A DNA stretch of 64,000 bases. Origin: Ptiloglossa arizonensis. Taxonomy: Eukaryota; Arthropoda; Insecta; Hymenoptera; Colletidae. The stretch is taken from contig NW_027478390.1 in NCBI RefSeq assembly GCF_051014685.1, positions 1,834,501 to 1,898,500 on the forward strand, given 5' to 3'. The position numbers were made by a program, and so were the translations under genes. The notes under the pieces were generated by a model, which saw nothing but the letters and a program-made list of their open reading frames with translations, ran no database searches and had not been told where the DNA came from. Positions 1-12,507 of the stretch are shown here, one piece after another. Position 1 is the stretch's first letter; every line of letters starts with the position of its first letter.

Positions 1-3000
1 ACCATTCCTTAACCTTCAACTCCCATATCTCGCGAACGGATTGAGGAAATCGAGAAATTCCTGTTGCATCTGAAAGAAGAAACTCGCCCTATTACAACGG
101 TATGAGTATTTTTCCCCTAGGCCATTGCAGTTACTGGTTTCGAGTATCAGACTTGCGAAAATATTGATTGGTTCTCAACCATTCCTTCACTTCAAACTCC
201 TACATCTCGCGAACGGATTGAAGAAATCGAGAAATTCCTGTTGCAACTGAAAACAGAAACTCGCCCGATTATAACGGTATGTGTATTTTCGCCCTAGGCC
301 GTAGTAGTTATTGGTTTCGAGTATCAGACTTGCGAGAATTTTGATGGTTTCTCTACCATTCCTTAACTTCAAACTCCCATATCTCGCGAACGGATTGAAG
401 AAATCGAGAAATTCCTGTTGCATCTGAAAACAGAAACTCGCCCGATCACAAAGGTCTGTGTATTTTTGTCCTAGGCCATAGTAGTTATTGGTTTCGAGTA
501 TCAAACTTGCGAAAATTTTGATGGTTTCTCAACCATTTCTTCACTTCAAACTCCTATATCTCGCGAACGGATTGAGGAAATCGAGAAATTCCTGTTGCAT
601 CTGAAAGAAGAAACTCTCCCGATTACAACGGCATGTTTATTTTTGCCCTAGGCCAATGTAGTTATTGGTTTCGAGTATCAGAATTGCGAACATTTTGATG
701 GTTTCTCAACCATTCCTTAACTTCAAACTACCATATCTCGCGAACGGATTGACGAACTCGAGAAATTCCTGTTGCATCTGATAGAAGAAGCTCGCCCGAT
801 GGCAACGGTGTGTGAACTTTTCCCCCAGGCCATTCGAGTTATTGGTTTCGAGTATTAGACTTGAGAAAACTTTTATGGTTTCTCAACCATTCCTTCACTT
901 CAAACTCCTATATCTCGCGAACGGATTGAGGAAATCGAGAAATTCCTTATGCATCTGAAAGAAGAAGCTCGCCCAATGGCAACGGTGTGTGAACTTTTCC
1001 CCTAGGCCATTCGAGTTATTGGTTTCGAGTATCAGACTTGCGAAAATATTGATGGTTTCTCAAACATTCCTTCACTTCAAACTCCTATATCTCGCGAACG
1101 GATTGAGGAAATCGAGAAATTCCTGTTGCATCTGAAAGAAGAAACTCGCCCGATTACAACGGTATGTATATTTTTCTCCTAGGCCGTTGTAGTTACTGGT
1201 TTCGAGTATCAGACTTGCGAATATTTTGATGGTTTCTCAAACATTCCTTAACTTCAAACTCCCATATCTCGCAAATGGATTGACGAACTCGAGAAATACC
1301 TGTTGTATCTGAAAACAGAAACTCGCCCGATTACAATGGTATGTGTGTTTTTGCACTAGGCCGTAGTAGTTATTGGTTTCGAGTATCAGACCTGCGAAAA
1401 TTTTGATGGTTTCTCTACCATTCCTTCACTTCAAACTCGTATATCTCGCGAACGGATTGAGGAAATCGAGAAATTCCTGTTGCATCTGAAAGAAGAAGCT
1501 CGCCCAATGGCAACGGTGTGTGAACTTTTCCCCTAGGCCATTCGAGTTATTGGTTTCGAGTATTAGACTTGAGAAAACTTTTATGATTTCTCAACCATTC
1601 CTTCACTTCAAACTCCTATATCTCGCGAACGGATTGAGGAAATCGAGAAATTCCTGCTGCATCTGAAAGTAGAAACACGCCCGATTACAACGGTATGTTT
1701 ATTTTTCCCCTAGGCCATTGTAGTTACTGGTTTTGAGTATCAGACTTGCGAAAATATTGATGGTTTTTCAACCATTCCTTCACTTCAAACTCCTATATCT
1801 CGCGAACGGATTGAGGAAATCGAGAAATTCCTGTTGCATCTGAAAACAGAAACTCGCCCGATTACAACGGTATGTGTATTTTTGCCCTAGGCCGTAGTAG
1901 TTATTGGTTTCGAGTATCAGACCTGCGAAAATTTTGATGGTTTCTCTACCATTCCTTAACTTCAAACTACCATATCTCGCGAACGGATTGACGAACTCGA
2001 GAAATTCCTGTTGCATCTGAAAGAAGAAGCTCGCCCGATGGCAACGGTGTGTGAACTTTTCCCCCAGGCCATTCGAGTTATTGGTTTCGAGTATTAGACT
2101 TGAGAAAACTTTTATGGTTTCTCAACCATTCCTTCACTTCAAACTCCTATATCTCGCGAACGGATTGAGGAAATCGAGAAATTCCTTATGCATCTGAAAG
2201 AAGAAACTCGCCCGATTACAACGGTATGTGTATTTTCCCCCTAGGCCATTGTAGTTATTGGTTTCGAGTATCAGACTTGCGAAAATATTGATGGTTTCTC
2301 AAACATTCTTTCACTTCAAACTCCTATATCTCGCGAACGGATTGAGGAAATCGAGAAATTCCTGTTGCATCTGAAAGAAGAAACTCGCCTGATTACAACG
2401 GTATGTGTATTTTTCCCCTAGGCCATTGCAGTTACTGGTTTCGAGTATCAGATTTGCGAAAATATTGATGGTTTCTCAACCATTCCTTCACTTCAAACTC
2501 CTATATCTCGCGAACGGATTGAGGAAATCGAGAAATTCCTGTTGCATCTGAAAGAAGAAACTCGCCCGATTACAACGGTATGTATATTTTTCTCCTAGGC
2601 CATTGAAGTTACTGGTTTCGAGTATCAGACTTGCGAATATTTTGATGGTTTCTCAAACATTCCTTAACTTCAAACTCCCATATCTCGCAAACGGATTGAC
2701 GAACTCGAGAAATTCCTGTTGCATCTGAAAACAGAAACTCGCCCGATTACAACGGTATGTGTATTTTTGCCCTAGGCCGTTGTAGTTATTGGTTTCGAGT
2801 ATCAGACCTGCGAAAATTTTGATGGTGTCTCTACCATTCCTTCACTTCAAACTCCTATATCTCGCGAACGGATTGAGGAAATCGAGAAATTCCTGTTGCA
2901 TCTGAACGAAGAAGCTCGCCCGATGGCAGCGGTGTGTGAACTTTTCCCCTAGGCCATTCGAGTTATTGGTTTCGAGTATTAGACTTGAGAAAACTTTTAT

Positions 3001-4779
3001 GGTTTGTCAACCATTCCTTCACTTCAAACTCCTATATCTCGCGAACGGATTGAGGACATCGAGAAATTCCTGCTGCATCTGAAAGTAGAAACTCGCCCGA
3101 TTACAACGGTATGTATATTTTTCCCCTAGGCCATTGTAGTTACTGGTTTCGAGTATCAGACTTGCGAAAATCTTGATGGTTTCTCAACCATTCCTTCACT
3201 TCAAACTCCTATATCTCGCGAACGGATTCAGGAAATCGAGAAATTCCTGCTGCATCTGAAAGTAGAAACTCGCCCGATTACAACGGTATGTGTATTTTCC
3301 CCCTAGGCCATTGTAGTTACTGGTTTCGAGTATCAGACTTGCGAAAATATTGATGGTTTCTTAACCATTCCTTCACTTCAAACTCCTATATCTCGCGAAC
3401 GGATTGAGGAAATCGAGAAATTCCTGTTGCATCTGAAAGAAGAAACTCGCCCGATTACAAAGGTATGTGTATTTTTCCCCTAGGCCATTGTAGTTATTGG
3501 TTTCGAGTATCAGAGTTGCGAAAATATTGATGGTTTCTCAACCATTCCTTCACTTCAAACTCCTATATCTCGCGAACGGATTGAGGAAATCGAGAAATTC
3601 CTGTTGCATCTGAAAGTAGAAGCTCGCCCGATTGCAACGGTGTGTGAACTTTTCCCCTATGCCATTCGAGTTATTGGTTTCGAGTATTAGACTTGTGAAA
3701 ATTTTTATGGTTTCTCAACCATTCCTTCAGTTCAAACTCCTATATCTCGCGAACGGATTGAGGAAATCGAGAAATTCCTGCTGCATCTGAAAGTAGAAAC
3801 TCGCCCGATTACAACGGTATGTGTATTTTTTCCCTAGGCCAATATAGTTATTGGTTTCGAGTATCAGAATTGCGAACATTTTGATGGTTTCTCAACCATT
3901 CCTTAATTTCAAACTACCATATCTCGCAAACGGATTGACGAACTCGAGAAATTCCTGTTGCATCTGAAAACAAAAACTCGCCCGATTACAACGGTATGTG
4001 TATTTTTGCCCCAGGCCGTAGTAGTTATTGGTTTCGAGTATCAGACCTGCGATAATTTTGATGGTTTCTCTACCATTCCTTCACTTCAAACTCGTATATC
4101 TCGCGAACGGATTGAGGAAATCGAGAAATTCCTGTTGCATCTGAAAGAAGAAGCTCGCCCGATGGCAACGGTGTGTGAACATTTCCCCTAGGACATTCGA
4201 GTTATTGGTTTCGAGTATTAGACTTGAGAAAACTTTTATGGTTTATCAACCATTCCTTCACTTCAAACTCCTATATCTCGCGAACGGATTGAGGAAATCG
4301 AGAAATTCCTTATGCATCTGAAAGAAGAAACTCGCCCGATTAGAACGGTATGTATATTTTTCCCCTAGGCCATTGTAGTTACTGGTTTCGAGTATCAGAC
4401 TTGCGAAAATATTGATGGTTTCTCAACCATTCCTTCACTTCAAACTCCTATATCTCGCGAACGGATTCAGGAATTCGAGAAATTCCTGCGGCATCTGAAA
4501 GTAGAAACTCGCCCGATTACAACGGTATGTGTATTTTCCCCCTAGGCCATTGTAGTTACTGGTTTCGAGTATCAGACTTGCGAAAATATTGATGGTTTCT
4601 CAACCATTCCTTCACTTCAAACTCCTATATCTCGCGAACGGATTGAGGAAATCGAGAAATTCCTGTTGCATCTGAAAACAGAAACTCGCCCGATTACAAC
4701 GGTATGTGTATTTTTCCCCTAGGCCATTGTAGTTACTGGTTTCGAGTATCAGACTTGCGAAAATATTGATGGTTTCTCA
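1..4779 (+). repeat. Higher-order repeat, copy 1 (27 monomers shown)
   Basis: This copy is recognised by rare monomer variants that recur in the same order downstream. The first monomer has aaccttcaac and gattggttctcaacc and recurs at 4780 (27 monomers later). The second has tacatctcgcg and ttgcaactg and recurs at 4957. From monomer 3 the offset becomes 29 monomers (5,133 bp; 355 matches 5488), and from 1771 it becomes 28 monomers (4,956 bp; 3958 matches 8914). Whole-monomer gains and losses therefore separate the two copies. The monomer at 1594, with agaaacacgcccg, has no counterpart in copy 2 but recurs at 10444 and 10975. Confidence 0.88.
21..37 (-). other. CENP-B-box-like 17-mer in a satellite monomer
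   Basis: On the minus strand the monomer reads gttcgcgagatatggga. The mammalian CENP-B box core is TTCG, four any, A, two any, CGGG. All core positions match except one (tggg for CGGG). The same one-mismatch version occurs where a monomer combines cccatatc with an intact cgcgaac; ccca of those sites starts at 376, 4801, 5509 and 18250. Most monomers have cctatatc and so two mismatches, or cgcaaac, which breaks TTCG. Binding is not implied. CENP-B is established in mammals, and similar boxes in other lineages are often coincidental. Confidence 0.3.
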
Positions 4780-7700
4780 ACCATTCCTTAACCTTCAACT
4801 CCCATATCTCGCGAACGGATTGAGGAAATCGAGAAATTCCTGTTGCATCTGAAAGAAGAAACTCGCCCTATTACAAGGGTATGAGAATTTTTCCCCTAGG
4901 CCATTGCAGTTACTGGTTTCGAGTATCAGACTTGCGAAAATATTGATTGGTTCTCAACCATTCCTTCACTTCAAACTCCTACATCTCGCGAACGGATTGA
5001 AGAAATCGAGAAATTGCTGTTGCAACTGAAAACAGAAACTCGCCCGATTATAACGGTATGTGTATTTTCGCCCTAGGCCGTAGTAGTTATTGGTTTCGAG
5101 TATCAGACCTGCGAAAATTTTGATGGTTTCTCTACCATTCCTTCTCTTCAAACTCCTATATCTCGCGAACGGATTGGGGAAATCGAGAAATTCCTGTTGC
5201 ATCTGAAAGAAGAAACTCGCCCGATTACAACGGTATGTGTATTTTTCCCCTAGGCCATTGTAGTTACTGGTTTCGAGTATCAGACTTGCGAAAATATTAA
5301 TGGTTTCTCAATCATTCCTTCACTTCAGACTCCTATATCTCGCGAACGGATTGAGGAAATCGAGAAATTCCTGCTGCATCTGAAAGTAGAAACTCGCCCG
5401 ATTACAATGGTCTGTGTATTTTTCCCCTTGGCCATTGTAGTTATTGGTTTCGAGTATCAGACTTGCGAGAATTTTGATGGTTTCTCTACCATTCCTTAAC
5501 TTCAAACTCCCATATCTCGCGAACGGATTGAAGAAATCGAGAAATTCCTGTTGCATCTGAAAACAGAAACTCGCCCGATCACAAAGGTCTGTGTATTTTT
5601 GTCCTAGGCCATAGTAGTTATTGGTTTCGAGTATCAAAATTGCGAAAATTTTGATGGTTTCTCAACCATTCCTTCACTTCAAACTCCTATATCTCGCGAA
5701 CGGATTGAGGAAATCGAGAAATTCCTGTTGCATCTGAAAGAAGAAACTCTCCCGATTACAACGGCATGTTTATTTTTGCCCTAGGCCAATGTAGTTATTG
5801 GTTTCGAGTATCAGAATTGCGAACATTTTGATGGTTTCTCAACCATTCCTTAACTTCAAACTACCATATCTCGCGAACGGATTGACGAACTCGAGAAATT
5901 CCTGTTGCATCTGAAAGAAGAAGCTCGCCCGATGGCAACGGTGTGTGAACTTTTCCCCCAGGCCATTCGAGTTATTGGTTTCGAGTATTAGACTTGAGAA
6001 AACTTTTATGGTTTCTCAACCATTCCTTCACTTCAAACTCCTATATCTCGCGAACGGATTGAGGAAATCGAGAAATTCCTTATGCATCTGAAAGAAGAAA
6101 CTCGCCCGATTACAACGGTATGTGTATTTTCCCCCTAGGCCATTGTAGTTATTGGTTTCGAGTATCAGACTTGCGAAAATATTGATGGTTTCTCAAACAT
6201 TCCTTCACTTCAAACTCCTATATCTCGCGAACGGATTGAGGAAATCGAGAAATTCCTGTTGCATCTGAAAGAAGAAACTCGCCCGATTACAACGGTGTGT
6301 ATATTTTTCTCCTAGGCCATTGTAGTTACTGGTTTCGAGTATCAGACTTGCGAATATTTTGATGGTTTCTCAAACATTCCTTAACTTCAAACTCCCATAT
6401 CTCGCAAACGGATTGACGAACTCGAGAAATACCTGTTGCATCTGAAAACAGAAACTCGCCCGATTACAATGGTATGTGTGTTTTTGCACTAGGCCGTAGT
6501 AGTTATTGGTTTCGAGTATCAGACCTGCGAAAATTTTGATGGTTTCTCTACCATTCCTTCACTTCAAACTCGTATATCTCGCGAACGGATTGAGGAAATC
6601 GAGAAATTCCTGTTGCATCTGAAAGAAGAAGCTCGCCCAATGGCAACGGTGTGTGAACTTTTCCCCTAGGCCATTCGAGTTATTGGTTTCGAGTATTAGA
6701 CTTGAGAAAACTTTTATGATTTCTCAACCATTCCTTCACTTCAAACTCCTATATCTCGCGAACGGATTGAGGAAATCGAGAAATTCCTGTTGCATCTGAA
6801 AACAGAAACTCGCCCGATTACAACGGTATGTGTATTTTTGCCCTAGGCCGTAGTAGTTATTGGTTTCGAGTATCAGACCTGCGAAAATTTTGATGGTTTC
6901 TCTACCATTCCTTAACTTCAAACTACCATATCTCGCGAACGGATTGACGAACTCGAGAAATTCCTGTTGCATCTGAAAGAAGAAGCTCGCCCGATGGCAA
7001 CGGTGTGTGAACTTTTCCCCCAGGCCATTCGAGTTATTGGTTTCGAGTATTAGACTTGAGAAAACTTTTATGGTTTCTCAACCATTCCTTCACTTCAAAC
7101 TCCTATATCTCGCGAACGGATTGAGGAAATCGAGAAATTCCTTATGCATCTGAAAGAAGAAACTCGCCCGATTACAACGGTATGTGTATTTTCCCCCTAG
7201 GCCATTGTAGTTATTGGTTTCGAGTATCAGACTTGCGAAAATATTGATGGTTTCTCAAACATTCCTTCACTTCAAACTCCTATATCTCGCGAACGGATTG
7301 AGGAAATCGAGAAATTCCTGTTGCATCTGAAAGAAGAAACTCGCCTGATTACAACGGTATGTGTATTTTTCCCCTAGGCCATTGCAGTTACTGGTTTCGA
7401 GTATCAGATTTGCGAAAATATTGATGGTTTCTCAACCATTCCTTCACTTCAAACTCCTATATCTCGCGAACGGATTGAGGAAATCGAGAAATTCCTGTTG
7501 CATCTGAAAGAAGAAACTCGCCCGATTACAACGGTATGTATATTTTTCTCCTAGGCCATTGTAGTTACTGGTTTCGAGTATCAGACTTGCGAATATTTTG
7601 ATGGTTTCTCAAACATTCCTTAACTTCAAACTCCCATATCTCGCAAACGGATTGACGAACTCGAGAAATTCCTGTTGCATCTGAAAACAGAAACTCGCCC

Positions 7701-9204
7701 GATTACAACGGTATGTGTATTTTTGCCCTAGGCCGTAGTAGTTATTGGTTTCGAGTGTCAGACCTGCGAAAATTTTGATGGTGTCTCTACCATTCCTTCA
7801 CTTCAAACTCCTATATCTCGCGAACGGATTGAGGAAATCGAGAAATTCCTGTTGCATCTGAACGAAGAAGCTCGCCCGATGGCAACGGTGTGTGAACTTT
7901 TCCCCTAGGCCATTCGAGTTATTGGTTTCGAGTATTAGACTTGAGAAAACTTTTATGGTTTGTCAACCATTCCTTCACTTCAAACTCCTATATCTCGCGA
8001 ACGGATTGAGGACATCGAGAAATTCCTGCTGCATCTGAAAGTAGAAACTCGCCCGATTACAACGGTATGTATATTTTTCCCCTAGGCCATTGTAGTTACT
8101 GGTTTCGAGTATCAGACTTGCGAAAATATTGATGGTTTCTCAACCATTCCTTCACTTCAAACTCCTATATCTCGCGAACGGATTCAGGAAATCGAGAAAT
8201 TCCTGCTGCATCTGAAAGTAGAAACTCGCCCGATTACAACGGTATGTGTATTTTCCCCCTAGGCCATTGTAGTTACTGGTTTCGAGTATCAGACTTGCGA
8301 AAATATTGATGGTTTCTTAACCATTCCTTCACTTCAAACTCCTATATCTCGCGAACGGATTGAGGAAATCGAGAAATTCCTGTTGCATCTGAAAGAAGAA
8401 ACTCGCCCGATTACAAAGGTATGTGTATTTTTCCCCTAGGCCATTGTAGTTATTGGTTTCGAGTATCAGACTTGCGAAAATATTGATGGTTTCTCAACCA
8501 TTCCTTCACTTCAAACTCCTATATCTCGCGAACGGATTGAGGAAATCGAGAAATTCCTGTTGCATCTGAAAGTAGAAGCTCGCCCGATTGCAACGGTGTG
8601 TGAACTTTTCCCCTATGCCATTCGAGTTATTGGTTTCGAGTATTAGACTTGTGAAAATTTTTATGGTTTCTCAACCATTCCTTCAGTTCAAACTCCTATA
8701 TCTCGCGAACGGATTGAGGAAATCGAGAAATTCCTGCTGCATCTGAAAGTAGAAACTCGCCCGATTACAACGGTATGTGTATTTTTTCCCTAGGCCAATA
8801 TAGTTATTGGTTTCGAGTATCAGAATTGCGAACATTTTGATGGTTTCTCAACCATTCCTTAATTTCAAACTACCATATCTCGCAAACGGATTGACGAACT
8901 CGAGAAATTCCTGTTGCATCTGAAAACAGAAACTCGCCCGATTACAACGGTATGTGTATTTTTGCCCCAGGCCGTAGTAGTTATTGGTTTCGAGTATCAG
9001 ACCTGCGATAATTTTGATGGTTTCTCTACCATTCCTTCACTTCAAACTCGTATATCTCGCGAACGGATTGAGGAAATCGAGAAATTCCTGTTGCATCTGA
9101 AAGAAGAAGCTCGCCCAATGGCAACGGTGTGTGAACTTTTCCCCTAGGCCATTCGAGTTATTGGTTTCGAGTATCAGACTTGCGAAAATATTGATGGTTT
9201 TTCA
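4780..9204 (+). repeat. Higher-order repeat, copy 2
   Basis: The order of monomer variants follows copy 1, with two extra monomers (5134 and 5311) after the second one and one monomer missing near 6727. The monomer at 6019 has a different middle part from its partner at 886 but the same flanks, which looks like a conversion tract. The copy ends in a hybrid monomer at 9028. Its first part matches the gctcgcccaatggc type. After the gtttcgagtat box it switches to the type that precedes 6727, and the order then restarts from there. Confidence 0.85.
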
Positions 9205-12200
9205 ACCATTCCTTCACTTCAAACTCCTATATCTCGCGAACGGATTGAGGAAATCGAGAAATTCCTGTTGCATCTGAAAACAGAAACTCGCCCGATTACA
9301 ACGGTATGTGTATTTTTGCTCTAGGCCGTAGTAGTTATTGGTTTCGAGTATCAGACCTGCGAAAATTTTGATGGTTTCTCTACCATTCCTTAACTTCAAA
9401 CTACCATATCTCGCGAACGGATTGACGAACTCGAGAAATTCCTGTTGCATCTGAAAGAAGAAGCTCGCCCGATGGCAACGGTGTGTGAACTTTTCCCCCA
9501 GGCCATTCGAGTTATTGGTTTCGAGTATTAGACTTGAGAAAACTTTTATGGTTTCTCAACCATTCCTTCACTTCAAACTCCTATATCTCGCGAACGGATT
9601 GAGGAAATCGAGAAATTCCTTATGCATCTGAAAGAAGAAACTCGCCCGATTACAACGGTATGTGTATTTTCCCCCTAGGCCATTGTAGTTATTGGTTTCG
9701 AGTATCAGACTTGCGAAAATATTGATGGTTTCTCAAACATTCCTTCACTTCAAACTCCTATATCTCGCGAACGGATTGAGGAAATCGAGAAATTCCTGTT
9801 GCATCTGAAAGAAGAAACTCGCCTGATTACAACGGTATGTGTATTTTTCCCCTAGGCCATTGCAGTTACTGGTTTCGAGTATCAGATTTGCGAAAATATT
9901 GATGGTTTCTCAACCATTCCTTCACTTCAAACTCCTATATCTCGCGAACGGATTGAGGAAATCGAGAAATTCCTGTTGCATCTGAAAGAAGAAACTCGCC
10001 CGATTACAACGGTATGTATATTTTTCTCCTAGGCCATTGTAGTTACTGGTTTCGAGTATCAGACCTGCGAAAATTTTGATGGTTTCTCAAACATTCCTTA
10101 ACTTCAAACTCCCATATCTCGCAAACGGATTGACGAACTCGAGAAATTCCTGTTGCATCTGAAAACAGAAACTCGCCCGATTACAACGGTATGTGTGTTT
10201 TTGCCCTAGGCCGTGGTAATTATTGGTTTCGAGTATCAGACCTGCGAAAATTTTGATGGTTTCTCTACCATTCCTTCACTTCAAACTCGTATATCTCGCG
10301 AACGGATTGAGGAAATCGAGAAATTCCTGTTGCATCTGAAAGAAGAAGCTCGCCCAATGGCAACGGTGTGTGAACTTTTCCCCTAGGCCATTCGAGTTAT
10401 TGGTTTCGAGTATTAGACTTGAGAAAACTTTTATGATTTCTCAACCATTCCTTCACTTCAAACTCCTATATCTCGCGAACGGATTGAGGAAATCGAGAAA
10501 TTCCTGCTGCATCTGAAAGTAGAAACACGCCCGATTACAACGGTATGTTTATTTTTCCCCTAGGCCATTGTAGTTACTGGTTTCGAGTATCAGACTTGCG
10601 AAAATATTGATGGTTTTTCAACCATTCCTTCACTTCAAACTCCTATATCTCGCGAACGGATTGAGGAAATCGAGAAATTCCTGTTGCATCTGAAAACAGA
10701 AACTCGCCCGATTACAACGGTATGTGTGTTTTTGCCCTAGGCCGTAGTAATTATTGGTTTCGAGTATCAGACCTGCGAAAATTTTGATGGTTTCTCTACC
10801 ATTCCTTCACTTCAAACTCGTATATCTCGCGAACGGATTGAGGAAATCGAGAAATTCCTGTTGCATCTGAAAGAAGAAGCTCGCCCAATGGCAACGGTGT
10901 GTGAACTTTTCCCCTAGGCCATTCGAGTTATTGGTTTCGAGTATTAGAATTGAGAAAACTTTTATGATTTCTCAACCATTCCTTCACTTCAAACTCCTAT
11001 ATCTCGCGAACGGATTGAGGAAATCGAGAAATTCCTGCTGCATCTGAAAGTAGAAACACGCCCGATTACAACGGTATGTTTATTTTTCCCCTAGGCCATT
11101 GTAGTTACTGGTTTCGAGTATCAGACTTGCGAAAATATTGATGGTTTTTCAACCATTCCTTCACTTCAAACTCCTATATCTCGCGAACGGATTGAGGAAA
11201 TCGAGAAATTCCTGTTGCATCTGAAAACAGAAACTCGCCCGATTACAACGGTATGCGTATTTTTGCCCTAGGCCGTAGTAGTTATTGGTTTCGAGTATCA
11301 GACCTGCGAAAATTTTGATGGTTTCTCTACCATTCCTTCACTTCAAACTCCTATATCTCGCGAACGGATTGAGGAAATCGAGAAATTCCTGTTGCATCTG
11401 AACGAAGAAGCTCGCCCGATGGCAACGGTGTGTGAACTTTTCCCCTAGGCCATTCGAGTTATTGGTTTCGAGTATTAGACTTGAGAAAACTTTTATGGTT
11501 TGTCAACCATTCCTTCACTTCAAACTCCTATATCTCGCGAACGGATTGAGGACATCGAGAAATTCCTGCTGCATCTGAAAGTAGAAACTCGCCCGATTAC
11601 AACGGTATGTATATTTTTCCCCTAGGCCATTGTAGTTACTGGTTTCGAGTATCAGACTTGCGAAAATATTGATGGTTTCTCAACCATTCCTTCACTTCAA
11701 ACTCCTATATCTCGCGAACGGATTCAGGAAATCGAGAAATTCCTGCTGCATCTGAAAGTAGAAACTCGCCCGATTACAACGGTATGTGTATTTTCCCCCT
11801 AGGCCATTGTAGTTACTGGTTTCGAGTATCAGACTTGCGAAAATATTGATGGTTTCTCAACCATTCCTTCACTTCAAACTCCTATATCTCGCGAACGGAT
11901 TGAGGAAATCGAGAAATTCCTGTTGCATCTGAAAGAAGAAACTCGCCCGATTACAAAGGTATGTGTATTTTTCCCCTAGGCCATTGTAGTTATTGGTTTC
12001 GAGTATCAGACTTGCGAAAATATTGATGGTTTCTCAACCATTCCTTCACTTCAAACTCCTATATCTCGCGAACGGATTGAGGAAATCGAGAAATTCCTGT
12101 TGCATCTGAAAGTAGAAGCTCGCCCGATTGCAACGGTGTGTGAACTTTTCCCCTATGCCATTCGAGTTATTGGTTTCGAGTATTAGACTTGTGAAAATTT

Positions 12201-12507
12201 TTATGGTTTCTCAACCATTCCTTCAGTTCAAACTCCTATATCTCGCGAACGGATTGAGGAAATCGAGAAATTCCTGCTGCATCTGAAAGTAGAAACTCGC
12301 CCGATTACAACGGTATGTGTATTTTTTCCCTAGGCCAATGTAGTTATTGGTTTCGAGTATCAGAATTGCGAACATTTTGATGGTTTCTCAACCATTCCTT
12401 AATTTCAAACTACCATATCTCGCAAACGGATTGACGAACTCGAGAAATTCCTGTTGCATCTGAAAACAGAAACTCGCCCGATTACAACGGTATGTGTATT
12501 TTTGCCC
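9205..12507 (+). repeat. Higher-order repeat, copy 3, 5' truncated and expanded
   Basis: The variant order restarts at the equivalent of the monomer at 6727 (offset 14 monomers, 2,478 bp) and follows it to about 10180. Six monomers (10267-11328) follow with the trimer type found once in copy 1 at 1417-1947. From 11329 to 12507 the order matches 7789-8967 (offset 20 monomers, 3,540 bp). This copy therefore lacks the first ten monomers of the unit and carries an internally duplicated trimer. Its last 2,655 bp (9853-12507) is the template or product of the duplication that follows. Confidence 0.85.
10267..11328 (+). repeat. Tandemly duplicated monomer trimer (531 bp x 2)
   Basis: Three consecutive monomers recur three monomers later: the ctcgtatatc type with gctcgcccaatggc, the agaaacacgcccg type, and the acagaaactcgcc type. 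The unit 10267-10797 repeats as 10798-11328. The copies differ in the third monomer (tgtgtgtttttgccc against tgcgtatttttgccc). The same trimer occurs once in copy 1 at 1417-1947. Confidence 0.85.
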
